A stretch of 64,000 nt of DNA from Euleptes europaea (taxonomy: Eukaryota > Chordata > Lepidosauria > Squamata > Sphaerodactylidae): positions 60,767,268-60,831,267 of the forward strand of contig NC_079324.1 in NCBI RefSeq assembly GCF_029931775.1, read 5' to 3'. Made by a program: the position numbers and the translations under genes. Below are positions 1 through 10,032 of the stretch, one piece after another (the first letter of the stretch is position 1; the number at the start of each line of letters is the position of its first letter). Below the pieces are notes generated by a model. It had not been told where the DNA came from. It made no database searches and saw only the letters and a list, made by a program, of their open reading frames with translations.

Positions 1-34
1 CTGCCTAGTAAATGCCGGGATGTGACGTCACCCC

Positions 35-630
35 TATTCCACTGAGGAACCGCTCTAACTGTTAGAAAATTCTTCCTAATGTCTAGACAGAAACTCTTTT
101 GATTTAAAATATTGTCGAAGGCTTTCACGGTCAGAGTTCATTGGTTCTTGTAGGTTATCCGGGCTGTGTAACCGTGGTCTTGGTATTTTCTTTCCTGACG
201 TTTCGCCAGCAGCTTCAGAGGAGTAACACTGAAGGACAGTGTCTCTCAGTGTCAAGTGTGTAGGAAGAGTAATATATAGTCAGAAAGGGGTTGGGTTGAG
301 CTGAATCATTGTCCTGCAAAAAGTATCAAAGGTAATTGTGATTTAATTTCAACCCGTTGGTTCTGGTCCGACCTTCTTGAGCAACAGAAAACAACTCGGC
401 ACCCTCCTCTATATGACAGCCCTTCAAGTACTTAAACATGGTTATCATATCCCCTCTCAGTCTTCTCCTCTTCAGGCTAAACATACCCAACTCCTTCAAC
501 CTTTCCTCATAGGACTTGATCTCCAGACCCCTCACCATCTTTGTTGCCCTTCTCTGGATACGTTCCAGCTTGTCTACATCTTTCTTAAATTGTGGTGCTC
601 AAAACTGAACACAGTACTCTAGTTGTTTAT
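35..630 (-). mobile_element. CR1 LINE 3' fragment, interrupted by a Penelope-like insertion
   Basis: The complement of 35-107 and 340-630 matches three other CR1 copies in this window. They share the degenerate C-terminal RT-extension reading [18 protein letters not shown] and TRTNGLKLN. The bases GATTTAA are repeated at 101-107 and 340-346, flanking the inserted Penelope-like piece. It lies in an ANAPC7 intron. Confidence 0.8.
108..339. mobile_element. Penelope-like element terminal fragment
   Basis: The stretch starting GTCGAAGGCTTTCACGGTCA and containing GGTTATCCGGGC and CCTGACGTTTCGCC is shared with 12840-13028 and 55074-55870; the third copy carries a GIY-YIG domain and so identifies the family. 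It is inserted in CR1 sequence with a short GATTTAA direct repeat. It is a broken fragment. Confidence 0.7.
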
Positions 631-948
631 TGATCCAGAGCATTCCCTTGTTCCAGGAACCGCTACAGGGGCAGGTCCTCCCTTGTGAAGGACTAAGGCA
701 CTCCCTTTTTCTGATGCTTAGAAATTGTCTGTGCCCTCTCCTTTTCCTTTTTACTATCTCGTTTGCGCTGAAAAAAAGCCCACAGCATGGGTAGGCTCAA
801 GGCAAATGTGTCTAACAGTTGGATTTCAGAAGGCTGTTTTTAAATTGCTGATCATTGTAATTTGTTTCTAAGGGCCTATGGCTCATACAAATAAATTTGT
901 TCTATTCTTGTAATTTGTTTTTCTGTTTGTTCTTCTCCCTCGAAAAAG
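631..948. other. ANAPC7 intron, no recognised element
   Basis: A pyrimidine-rich stretch (near 900-945) leads into the acceptor at 947-948. I see no repeat that I can name. Confidence 0.5.
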
Positions 949-1091
949 CTCTCTGGAGAAAAAGTCACTACTGAGGGACAACGTTGATATATTAGGGAGT
1001 TTAGCAGACCTGTATTTCAGAGCTGGCGACAATAAGAATGCAATTCTAAAATTTGAACAGGCGCAGATGTTGGATCCATATTTGATAAAGG
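949..1091 (+). CDS. ANAPC7: ANAPC7 coding exon A (first in window)
   Basis: The acceptor AG is at 947-948 and the donor GTAAGT starts at 1092. The exon begins with the last base of a Cys codon, then encodes SLEKKSLLRDN... and ends in LDPYLIK plus the first base of Gly (47 whole codons). This is a TPR helix pair with the FRAGDNKNA and LKFEQAQ motifs of APC7. Confidence 0.95.
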
Positions 1092-4000
1092 GTAAGTCTC
1101 TGGGAAATCCGGGCGATTTGCTAGAATCTTTTGTGCGTTCAAGTTAATTACACTACAATAATTTGTAACAGCGCTGAAGTTGAACAACAAACTAAACTAA
1201 AATTATAGGATTCATCCCGATTATTCTTTTTCTTTTTGCCCTTGTGCTTGTACAGTGAGGGAAACAAGCAGGGACCTGCAAGGAATTTGCAGGCGAGTAG
1301 AAATTCCACCCCTGCCCCTGCTGGTTGCCCCCGCTGACTCCTCATTTTTTACCCCCTTCTCCTCCCATAGTCCCTGCTCCTGCTCACCCCCTTCCTCTCA
1401 CCAGCCACTCCCTCTCCCGTCACCCCGCTGTTGCTTTCTCCCTTTACCTCTGCCTTTCCTATTTTTTTAAGTGCATGCTTATGTGGTGTTGCTAGGCAAC
1501 CCCACAATGCCAGCCGTGATGTTGTGAGATCTCAGTTGGCATTTTTTAAAGCTGCATTGTATATGTACACAGGCACACTGGCTGCTTGTTTAATTGGGGG
1601 GAGGTGTTTTTTAAAAAGTACACACACACACTGCATTTTTTGGATTTTTCTGCAAATCTGGGAGTTCCCCTTGGTTTGAGGTACATCCTGTATTTTTGTA
1701 CATAGCCTGATTGTGTGTGGATTTTTTTTCCATCTCTCAACTCTGGGGTCATGTTCAGAATTAGGTAAATAGATATTTGTTAATTCCATCAGTGAATTGT
1801 GATTGTTGCCAATTGAAGAACAATTTATAGTTGATCCATCAGTGGTATTAAGTGGAGCCACTTGCTGTTCCAGCCCAAAAATCAAGAATATTATTAGAAG
1901 TTTGTGTGTGATTCTGTCTAAAATCATATCCAACCCATTAGCGTCACTTAAGTGTTAAGTATCGAACATAACAGAGACTCTGAGACTGTACATATGAGTC
2001 TGTGTATATAAACATAAACTTTTTTTTCTATCCTTTTCTATCCTACACACAAAGCCACCTGGGTGACCTTAGGCAAGTTACAGTTCTGTTAGAGCTCTCT
2101 CAGCCCCACCTACCTCACAGGGTGTCTGTTGTGGGGAGGGGAAGGGAAGGTGTTTGTAAGCCGGTTTTAGTCTCCCTTAAGTGGTAGAGAAAGTCAGCAT
2201 ATAAAAACCAACTCTTCTTCTTCCTTTCTAAGTATCTGGGGGGGAAATTCCCTTGCATTTTTCCTACTTACTATGGCAGATGTACAAATGATCTTGTCCT
2301 CACTGGGTTATGAGGTTTTCTTCTTAATTGCTTAAAAAAAACCAAAAACCTTGTAGTCAAATCTTAATTCTTCTTTTAGGAATGGACGTCTATGGTTATT
2401 TGTTAGCCCGCGAGGGTCGCCTGGAGGACGTGGAGAATCTAGGCTGCCGTCTCTTCAATATTTCTGACCAGCATGCGGAGCCTTGGGTGGTGTCAGGGTA
2501 ATGTGCTGCTTCTTGCTACCTTTGGGCTCTTCCATTGAACTTTCTTATGGTAGTCGAGCAAAGCTCAAGGCCCCTTTAAGCAGGTCCTTGGTTGGCTGCT
2601 TTTAAGTTTAGGACTGCTGGCTTAGCATCAGGGTGCCATTCCTGGGTCACTTGAAGGTGGAAGATTCACTGAAAGTCTCTGGGAGTTTGGTCAAGGCTTA
2701 GTGTGAGAGGTCCAGGAATTCCAACAGTTGCCACCTTGAACCACGAGGAAAGGCACGGTATAGATGTTTTAGTAAATAGAATTGGTATATATATAAAATT
2801 ACAACTTCCCGAATACCCTTGCTGTTCCTGAACTGCTTAGAACAACTGTAACAAATCAATTCCTTAAAATAACAAAAAGCCCTTAAAAGCTGATCTGTAA
2901 CAAAAATTACTTTACTTTGGTGTCTAACGTCTTAAGCTGTCAAGCAGAAATGGGCCCCCATCAGCAATGTATTTCATAATTTTGGGGGTACTACTGACAA
3001 ATAGCTGTATTTTCTGTACTTTCGAACTAAAATTATTATTAACAGTAGCAGGCCTTGATCCATCAGCCTCCATAAGGCGATAAGGAAGTTGAAAGGTTGC
3101 AGGTGTTGGGAGCCAGGTAAAAGGACAGGGTGTTTTAGGGACAAGCTGAATATTATAAATCTTCCAGAACCTGTTATTCATTGTGGATGAGACTTGATTT
3201 GAAAGCAGATGTGGCTCCATCAGAGTAGCCCCACCCTCTCCACCAGTATATCCTGTGAGCATGCTATGATTTTATAGATTGTGTGTTCTGCTGTGGTTGA
3301 AGAATTCCCTGGGTGTTCGTTGGGGGGGGGAAGGTGGTGAGCAAGACAACCCTTTTCTTTCTGCAGGTGCCACAGCTTCTACAGCAAACGCTACTCCCGA
3401 GCCTTGTACTTGGGAGCCAAAGCCATCCAGCTGAACAGCAACAGCGTGCAGGCTCTGCTGCTGAAAGGCGCCGCTCTTCGGAACATGGGCAGAGTGCAGG
3501 AGGCGATCATACACTTCCGGGAAGCGATCCGGCTCGCCCCTTGCAGATTGGACTGCTATGAAGGCGCGTAGCAGTAGTGACTTTTGAAATGTACAAATAT
3601 GAAATGGACCGCATGGTAGAATTTGGTATTCTGCAGGATAACAGCTGGCTGAGATGTATTCCAAACACCTGCATAAAATATGTTTTCTATGAATTTGGAA
3701 AGTTAGGTATTGGTGAGAGGAGCTGAAAATGCTAGCAAAATCCATACTTTACAGCCATGTAAATTGAATTGCCTCTAGGCTTTATGCCACAATCCTGTAA
3801 AAATATGACGGCTGCCCTTAATTTCAGACACTAAAGTCTTGAACAGTGCCAAATTCTTTGGCTGTTGCTTCAGTTAATGTGGGTGTCTTTAAGCCAAATG
3901 GGCTGCTTACTTTTGCTATGAATAGTTCTGAAACTAAGGTGGCTCTCTTCTGCAAAAAAAGTGACTTTTGCTCCTCTGCCCCTCAGGCCTCATTGAATGC

Positions 4001-5468
4001 TACCTGGCGTCCAACGGTCTCCGTGAAGCCACCGTCATGGCAAATAATGTCTACAAAACCCTGGGAGCCAATGCACAGACGCTTACTCTCCTAGCAACTG
4101 TCTGTCTAGAAGATCCCGTTGCACAGGAGAAAGCAAAGACGCTGCTGGACAAAGCGTTGACACAGAGGCCTGATTACATTAAAGCCGTGGTAAAGAAGGC
4201 CGAGCTTCTCAGTAAGTCTGCTTCCTTCATGCCCGCTTGATTGCATAGTTTATTCTGTGAGCATAAATATGTTCCTAAGTGCAGATTCCCGCCACACACT
4301 CACCCACCTTGGCGCTTGAAAGAGCAGCTTCCAAAATAAATTGCCATATTTTGATTTACAGTTCCTTGGTTTTTCACATCTGATGCTTGCTTCCAGCTGC
4401 CGACCTTCTTAATTCCCTCGGTTTCCCCTACTGACTTCTTCATTTTTATAGAAGGAATTGGTCATTTAGTTGCAAATACCCATCTTAAACTGTGCATTGC
4501 TAACCAAGCCTCCCTGATGTTACTGAATGAGGAGTTGCGCAATAACACTGTCCTGTCTTAAAGGTGTTGATTTTTGTGAAGAAAACAACAAATTGCTCTT
4601 CTTTTTGACAGGCCGAGAACAGAAATATGAAGATGGAATTGCTTTGCTAAGAAATGCCCTGGCCAATCAGAGTGACTGCATTCTGCATCGAATGTTAGGG
4701 GATTTCCTGGTAGCTGTTAATGAGTATCAAGAAGCCATGGACCAGTATAGTATTGCTCTAAGGTAAGTTTATGAGAACCACAAGTTTCTGTTGAATGGCA
4801 GGTGTTGTGACCCTAAATGCTCATGAATTACTCTGCTGAGCTATCGGCTTCCAGTAGCTGAACGTGGCCCAGGTTTTCTGTCATTCTTTTATTGTGTGCA
4901 TTCACACATGCAGAGTGCTCTAACAGTGTTCCAAAAACATGCACAGGTTCTGGTTTTCCCAGCTGAAGAGAAACTAGATACACCCCCAAAAGGAGTCTGA
5001 GCTTGGCAGCTGCTGCTTGTCCCCCACCCTTCTTTCTCTCTTACAACTTCTTCATGATGCATACCTATTCTCTCCAGTATCAGAGGAGCATGCCTATTAT
5101 ATTGGGTGCTTTGGAGCACAGGCAGGATGCTGCTGCTGTGGTCGTCTTGTTTGTGGGCTTCCTGGAGGCACCTGGTTGGCCACAGTGTGAGCAGACTGCT
5201 GGACTTGATGGGCCTTGGTCTGATCCAGGTCGTTCTTATGTTCATTTCAGGTTATTATGCTGTTTTCTGTTCCCCTAGCTTGGATCCCAATGATCAGAAG
5301 TCTCTGGAGGGAATGCAGAAAATGGAAAAAGAGGAAAGCCCCACAGATGCTACCCAGGAGGAAGACGTAGACGACATGGAAGGGAGCGGGGAAGAAGGCG
5401 ACTTGGAAGGCAGTGACAGCGAGGCGGCCCAGTGGGCCGACCAAGAGCAGTGGTTCGGTATGCAGTGA
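949..5468 (+). CDS. ANAPC7: ANAPC7, anaphase-promoting complex subunit 7 (3' half, six coding exons)
   Basis: Coding exons are 949-1091, 2380-2497, 3367-3563, 3987-4211, 4612-4762 and 5279-5468; phases join in one frame to a TGA at 5466-5468. They give about 340 residues, roughly the C-terminal 60% of the 565-residue form of the vertebrate protein, and are nearly identical to human APC7 as I know it (LDPYLIKG, MDVYGYLLAREGR, AEPWVVSGCHSFYSKRYS, ending QWADQEQWFGMQ). APC7 is a TPR scaffold subunit of the APC/C, the nuclear/cytosolic E3 ubiquitin ligase for mitotic cyclins and securin; the TPR superhelix helps hold coactivators. Visible here are the C-terminal TPR repeats followed by an acidic tail rich in E, D, G and S. 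The 5' exons lie upstream of the window. The gene converges on ATP2A2. One donor is GC rather than GT (3564-3565). Confidence 0.97.
1092..2045. other. ANAPC7 intron: C/T-rich tract and an unassigned repeat
   Basis: 1300-1470 is a strongly C/T-rich tract. 1480-1770 (GTTGCTAGGCAACC, then TTTCTGCAAA, then CAGAATTAGGTAAATAGATA) resembles 10820-11065 in the same order (GTTGCCTAGCAAC, TTTCTGCAAA, GAGAATTAGATATATAGAT), so the two are diverged copies of one interspersed repeat whose family I cannot name. Confidence 0.5.
2046..2224 (+). repeat. CORE-type (MIR-like) SINE, head missing
   Basis: It contains CTGGGTGACCTTAGGCAAGT, CTCACAGGGTGTCTGTTG, GTAAGCCGG and a tail ATAAAAACCAACTCTTCTTC, the same body and tail as the longer copies at 7445, 9115, 9729 and 13208. 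The tRNA-like head is absent. Confidence 0.8.
2380..2497 (+). CDS. ANAPC7: ANAPC7 coding exon B
   Basis: A TTTTAG acceptor precedes it and the donor is GTAATG at 2498. It encodes MDVYGYLLAREGRLED through AEPWVVS, 38 whole codons with split Gly codons at both ends. It is part of the TPR superhelix. Confidence 0.96.
2498..3366. other. ANAPC7 intron, nothing recognised
   Basis: This is AT-moderate sequence with no repeat I can identify; reverse-strand open stretches at 2924-3262 and 3272-3745 are chance frames. Confidence 0.5.
3367..3563 (+). CDS. ANAPC7: ANAPC7 coding exon C, followed by a GC donor
   Basis: The acceptor CTGCAG ends at 3366. The exon encodes CHSFYSKRYSRALYLGAKA through APCRLDCYE and ends one base into a Gly codon. 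The only in-frame join to the next exon uses AAG|GCGCGT, a GC donor at 3564-3565. Reading on gives TAG within three codons, and the nearby GT at 3568 would shift the frame and stop after the next acceptor. Confidence 0.95.
3564..3986. other. ANAPC7 GC-AG intron
   Basis: The intron starts GCGCGTAGC and ends TGCCCCTCAG. Positions +5 (G) and +6 (T) and the exonic AAG fit the strong-consensus pattern expected of GC donors, although the usual A at +3 and +4 is absent. No repeat is recognised inside. Confidence 0.75.
3987..4211 (+). CDS. ANAPC7: ANAPC7 coding exon D
   Basis: The acceptor CCTCAG ends at 3986 and the donor GTAAGT starts at 4212. It encodes LIECYLASNGLREATVMA through KKAELL (74 whole codons). 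Compared with human it reads NGLREAT where I recall NSIREAM, a conservative divergence in one TPR turn. Confidence 0.96.
4612..4762 (+). CDS. ANAPC7: ANAPC7 coding exon E
   Basis: The acceptor TTGACAG ends at 4611 and the donor GTAAGT starts at 4763. It encodes REQKYEDGIALLRNALANQ through EAMDQYSIAL, the last TPR repeats. Confidence 0.96.
4763..5278. other. ANAPC7 last intron with LINE-tail-like repeat (about 5060-5255)
   Basis: The stretch with GGCTTCCTGGAGGCACCTGG, GACTTGATGGGCCTTGGTCT and GTTCTTATGTTC is a motif set I know as common in squamate genomes, probably the 3' end of an L2/CR1-type LINE or a SINE mobilised by one. The family assignment is inference. Confidence 0.5.
5279..5468 (+). 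CDS. ANAPC7: ANAPC7 terminal coding exon F with acidic tail and stop
   Basis: The acceptor CCCCTAG ends at 5278. The exon encodes LDPNDQKSLEGMQKMEKEE, then an acidic low-complexity tail (EEDVDDMEGSGEEGDLEG and on), ending QWFGMQ and TGA at 5466-5468. The tail appears to match the mammalian tail residue for residue, which is notable for a disordered segment. Confidence 0.97.
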
Positions 5469-6054
5469 GGCCACTCCCCCCCCCCCCTGCTGAGCAAAAG
5501 GCCTTCTTGCCCCTGGACTGAGGAGTGCTGAGGAGCCATGGGCGCCATTGTAAAAACTGGATTGAGGCGGGCCCCAAAGCCGCCGCAGAGGTTAAAAACT
5601 CCCGTTCTGTTTTGTGCTCTCAGCGCTTCTTATTTAATATGAAAACTGAGTGCAGTGGCTTGGTGCCGGGGAGGCATTGGTGTCAAACTGCGACTTGCCT
5701 TCTTATGTCTAAAATTAGAAGCTTTGAAAGAACATAAACCATTTCTCATATCCTTGCCAATGACTAAACCAACGCTGGAATCGTGTTACAAACTAATTAC
5801 TCTTGATTCCCTTTGGTGGCTAAACGTAGGCTGCTTTGTATCCTTTTGCAAAAGAGGCTTTATGCACAAAGCCCCCACGGCGGGCTGAGAGGCAGGAACT
5901 CCTCCGGAAACCTGTGGGAGTCTCTCACAAGGGCAGCCAATCCCCCTCTGCCCCCTCCCCAGTCTCTCCTGCCTTTTGTAGAAGGCACACTGCTCGAAAC
6001 AGAAGCAGGCCACCTCGTGCCTCTAATTGATGAGCTGATCAGTCCACATATTAA

Positions 6055-6060
6055 AATAAA
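6055..6060 (+). promoter_or_regulatory. Candidate ANAPC7 polyadenylation signal 1
   Basis: AATAAA lies about 590 bases after the stop codon on the gene strand; the context is AT-rich upstream and G/T-containing downstream. Confidence 0.35.
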
Positions 6061-6580
6061 TGGTTGCAGGGGAGGCAATTATAGTTATTTCCACATTCCA
6101 TACCGGTGAGGGCCACTCCTGGAAACCTTTTCAGGGTATTGAAAACATAAGAAGGGGCCGTGGGGAAGGTCACACCAAGAAAAGCCAACTGAATGCACTT
6201 AAGGCTGTTTGTACTGAGTAATCCAAACTCGCGTCTCAACCTCAAAGCCCCTTTACCTTTGAAGATGACTTATTAAAAACAGCCTTGCAAACTTGTGGTT
6301 CAACTTTGGATTTGTTTGAAATTCTTCCGTGTGTGTGTGTGTGTGTGTTTACTGAGATGAAGAGAAGCTACAGAAGAGCACAGTAGTTGTGCGCTTCTGT
6401 TTCCTTTCTGAACTGCCTTTTTTTAACACAAAAAACTTGTGCCAATAAGAAAAGTCTCCTTTTAGAATAGTTCCTTAGCAGTATTGTACAGCATTTTACA
6501 TTTCTTTGCTTCTCAGGGGCAAGGTGTGTTCTGTACCCTCTGACCTGCCCTCCACTCCAGCTACAGTTTCCTTCACTGGA

Positions 6581-6586
6581 AATAAA
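6581..6586 (+). promoter_or_regulatory. Candidate ANAPC7 polyadenylation signal 2
   Basis: AATAAA lies about 1.1 kb after the stop, in the last unique stretch before the SINE cluster. It may be an alternative distal site. Confidence 0.3.
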
Positions 6587-6780
6587 ATCTCTGCTCATTG
6601 GCTGGGACAGACCCTTACCGTGGCCAGTTTGGAAGGGGTTTTTCTTCCCTAGCACTTCAAAACCTTCCTGTTAGTTGTGAATGTCACTGTGGGATGTTAG
6701 AGGATTGTGTGCGTTTTCCTCTCTCCTTTTTAATCTTCATCTGTCCTTAAGGGTCACTGCTACATGTAAAGAGTTGATGG

Positions 6781-6985
6781 GACATGGAGCTGTCTTATAC
6801 GGAATCAAACCCTTGGTCCATCAAGGTCAGTATTGTTGAAACAGACTGGCAGCAGCTCCCCCAAGTTTCAGGCAGGGGTCTTTCATACCATCTACTGCCT
6901 GCTCCTTTTAGCTGGAGATACCAGGGATTGAACCTGGGACCTTCTGTGTGCCATCTGAGCGCAAGTGTTTCTCTGGCCTGCTACA
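6781..6985 (-). repeat. tRNA-derived SINE
   Basis: The complement carries a B-box-like GGTTCAATCCC and a body with GTCTGTTTCAACAATACTGA-type sequence. It is the same family as 7173, 38420 and 57157; the A-box end is diverged. Confidence 0.7.
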
Positions 6986-7172
6986 GATGTGTAAAATGGG
7001 TCTTCCTCCTTAATCCCACCCCCTACATATAATCCTACGAATCATGAAGAAAAGTTTTCTGGTTTAGGAATTTTAAACTGTGGTAATAGGCATGCAACCT
7101 GAGCCAACAAACATTTAAAGTTAAGAATCAGCACTCTGAACCAGAAACCAAGAAGCAGCTAGAGAAGATCAG

Positions 7173-7355
7173 GGATGGAGGGGTGTGGCTCGGTGGTAGA
7201 GCATGCAGATGTTCTCAGGTACAATCCATGGTGTCTTCCAATCAAAAAGTTAAGTAATCTAAAAGGCCCCTGTAGCTGCTGCCAGTCAGAGTAGATAATA
7301 CTGACATTTAGATCCATGTTCCGACTCAGTAGCAGGCAACTTCCTGCGTACGTGA
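7173..7355 (+). repeat. tRNA-derived SINE, diverged
   Basis: It begins GGAGGGGTGTGGCTCGGTGG (A-box region), followed by TAGAGCATGCAGATG, then GCTGCCAGTCAGAGTAGATA and ATACTGACATTTAGATCCAT. Confidence 0.7.
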
Positions 7356-7444
7356 CCAAGTTGTAATGTATTCAGAATGGCTCTGAGTTGCCTTCAAGGG
7401 CAGTTTAATGTAAAGTGTGCTACAGGAGTTGAGTGCAGAGGTTA

Positions 7445-7766
7445 CAGTAGAAGAAGAAGAAGAAGTTGGTTTTTATATGCCGACTTTCTCTACCATTTAA
7501 GGAAAAATCAAACCGACATACAATCACCTTCCCTTCCCTTCCCCTCCCCACAACAGACACCCTGTGAGGTAGGTGGGACTGAGAGAGCTGTGACTAGCCC
7601 AAGGTTACCCAGCTGGCTTCATGTATAGGAGTGGGAAAACCAACCCAGTTCACTAGATTAGTGTCTGCTGCTTATGTGGAGGAGTGGGGAATCAAACCCA
7701 GTTCTCCAGATCAGAGTCCACCTCTCCAAACCACCTCTCTTAACCACTACACCCTGCTGGCTCTCT
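7445..7766 (-). repeat. tRNA-headed CORE SINE, near full length
   Basis: Read on the minus strand it has a tRNA-like head (GTAGTGGTTAAGAGAGGTGG, GGTTTGATTCCCCACTCC), a CORE-like body (CCAGCTGGGTAACCTTGGGC) and the tail ATAAAAACCAACTTCTTCTT. The 3' end is an AAG-type simple repeat. Confidence 0.85.
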
Positions 7767-9114
7767 TGACCATTGACCAGCATAACTCGATTGGCTAAAA
7801 GGGAAGACACCCTCTGCTAAACATAATTAAGGTGCTTTTTTATTTTTTCCATCAGCAGCATCAACAAAATCCTTAAAATGCTTCGTAGCTCCTAACTTGT
7901 GCCATTATTGCACTTATACAAACTTTGGTAGACCAAAGTTGCTTCCTCTATGGGGGTGGACAGCGTTGTTTTCTACAGGGAAGGAAAACTCCCATCAACT
8001 CACTCTGTGCTTTTAGAAACATAGAAAGAGAGAACAGAACTGTTAGGTGATGCTTCATGCAGTGTAGCCTAGACCGAGTCTGGAAGAATAAGCTTTGCAA
8101 AATCTCTGTGGAAGACACTCTTAGCGAGGGATGGGGAGCTGTGTGTGGGGCAGGAAGAGGCGGCTTGGCTTCTTTCATTACAGTCTCTCAAAGTGCAGGA
8201 GTTGTCCATAAGGGTGAAAGCAAAATGGTGCATTTGGAGTCATGAAGCAGTAGGAGGGGGGCGGTAAACCTACTCCTGCCCCTGGTAGTCCCTGCAGTTA
8301 GGAATTCCTCTGAATATCTCCTCTGATCTGTTTCTTGTTCACAAGAACGTTGGGAACAGATGGTGTTTTTTTTTAATGACAGTAGAGATGGAATCTTAAA
8401 ATGGAAAAATGCCATGTTCTACCCTTAAAATCATTGCCCTATAACTCTGAAAAAGCCTGGCCAGTATATTAATAGACTTCAATTAGGACAAATTTAATTT
8501 TAGAACACGATCTCTACATTTCTACAGCTTTCTCCTGACCAGACTTGTGACTGTTCTGGCTCACTGCTTTATTTGAGGGAATATAGCTAATACAAACCAA
8601 TTGCCTCATATATGGTTCAGCAACAACAACAGAATTAAGTGCCCAAAGGTATGTGTACACGAGCATGTTGGTTTGGTAGGCTATTGCAGGGCCTTATATA
8701 TGTTATTGATTTTAGCCTGTAATAAATACATACATATTTTGTATTGACATAACCTTTACATGGTATAACCTTTGACCTTGCATGTTGATTTTTTTCTTGA
8801 CCTTTGGGTACTTAGTTCTGGTCCAATTCAGACCACACCCCATCCTAAAGTTGTTTCTGCAGGTGTCTTCCAATACCTCAGTGAGGTTGCAATGCCACGG
8901 TGCACGAATGCATTCTTGCTATGCTGGATAACTCATTTTGTGCTCTCAGCAATAGTAGTTCCCGCACTCTGCAAAGAAATTCAAGCTCAGGGTATACTTT
9001 GTGATTGCCATATTGCATGTGGGAGCTGAGAGTGGGGTACATAGGGACATCTACCGAGTTTGGGGGCAGTTGCATTATTTGACCTGGGGGACCTCCTGAA
9101 TCGTGGCTCATTTT
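7767..9114. other. Intergenic, no named element
   Basis: This is mostly AT-rich unique-looking sequence between the two CORE SINEs. I see no coding signal. Confidence 0.4.
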
Positions 9115-9424
9115 TTAGAAGAAGGTTTTTATATGCTGACATTCTCTACCACTTAAGAATCAAACCAGCTTACAATCACCTTCCCTTCCCCTCCCCACAA
9201 CAGATACCCTGTGAGGTAGGTGGGGCTGAGAGAGCTTTAAGAAAGCTGTAACCAGCCAAAGGTCACCCAGCTGGCTTCATGTATAGGAGTGGGAAAACCA
9301 ACCCAGTTCACTAGATTAGCGTCTGCTGCTTATGTGGAGGAGTGGGGAATCAAACCCAGTTCTCCAGAACAGAGTGCACTGCTCCAAACCACCACTCTTA
9401 ACCACTACACCATGTGTCTCTCTT
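9115..9424 (-). repeat. tRNA-headed CORE SINE
   Basis: It has the same head, CORE body and tail as the copy at 7445-7766, in the same orientation. Confidence 0.85.
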
Positions 9425-9728
9425 TTAGCTACTCAGCCTCAGGGAGATTGTTAAACCTTAAGCAGCAGGATTGGCTCTACTTGAAGCAGCTGGCAACAGT
9501 CAATGTGAAGAGCTGCATGTTCTTGCAGCCTCGTTTCTCCCCCTGCCTCCCGGTTTTATTGACAGAGTATTATTTTGGGACAAACTAAGTTAACTGAGTC
9601 ACCAACAGCAGGCCCTTGCCCAGTGAAGTGGTTTGGACCATGGATTTCTTTGAGAACGGACACACGAGGCCAGTATCGCTGTTACGTGCCCTGCTAATAT
9701 CCCTGAAAACAACATATGGCTGGTGGAC

Positions 9729-10032
9729 AGAAGAAGAGTTGTCTTTTATACACTGACTTTCTCTACCACTTAAGGGAGACTCAAACCGGCTTACAATCAC
9801 ATTCCCTTCCCCTCCCCACAACAGACAATCTGTGAGATAGGTGAGGCTGAGAGATTGTGACTAGCCCAAGGTCACCCAGCTGGCTTCATGTGTAGGAGTG
9901 GGGAAACCAACCCTGTTCACCAGATTAGCCTCCGCCGCTCATGTGGAGGAGTGGGGAATCGAACCCGGTTCTCCAGATCAGAGTCCACTGCTCCAAACTG
10001 CCACTCGTAACCACTACACCACGCTGGCTAAC
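9729..10032 (-). repeat. tRNA-headed CORE SINE
   Basis: This is the third copy in 2.6 kb, in the same orientation, with head motifs GGTGTAGTGGTTACGAGTGG and GGTTCGATTCCCCACTCC. Confidence 0.85.

Larger units (their letters stand above)
5469..6660 (+). other. ANAPC7: Probable ANAPC7 3' UTR
   Basis: This is non-coding sequence after the ANAPC7 stop, with little recognisable repeat content until the SINE near 6781. Two AATAAA hexamers occur at 6055-6060 and 6581-6586, and a (GT)n run lies near 6331-6348. The UTR end is not provable from sequence alone. Confidence 0.55.

Noticed and set aside
1532-1933. A 133-residue reverse-strand frame in an ANAPC7 intron
   Set aside because: It overlaps a diverged interspersed repeat, has no family resemblance, and nothing supports transcription on that strand.
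3565-3570. A normal GT donor (GTAGCA at 3568) ending ANAPC7 exon C
   Set aside because: Joining it to the acceptor at 3986 shifts the frame and meets a stop within a few codons, whereas the GC donor restores the conserved protein.
3272-3745. A 157-residue frame antisense to ANAPC7 exon C
   Set aside because: It is a shadow of the conserved coding exon on the opposite strand.
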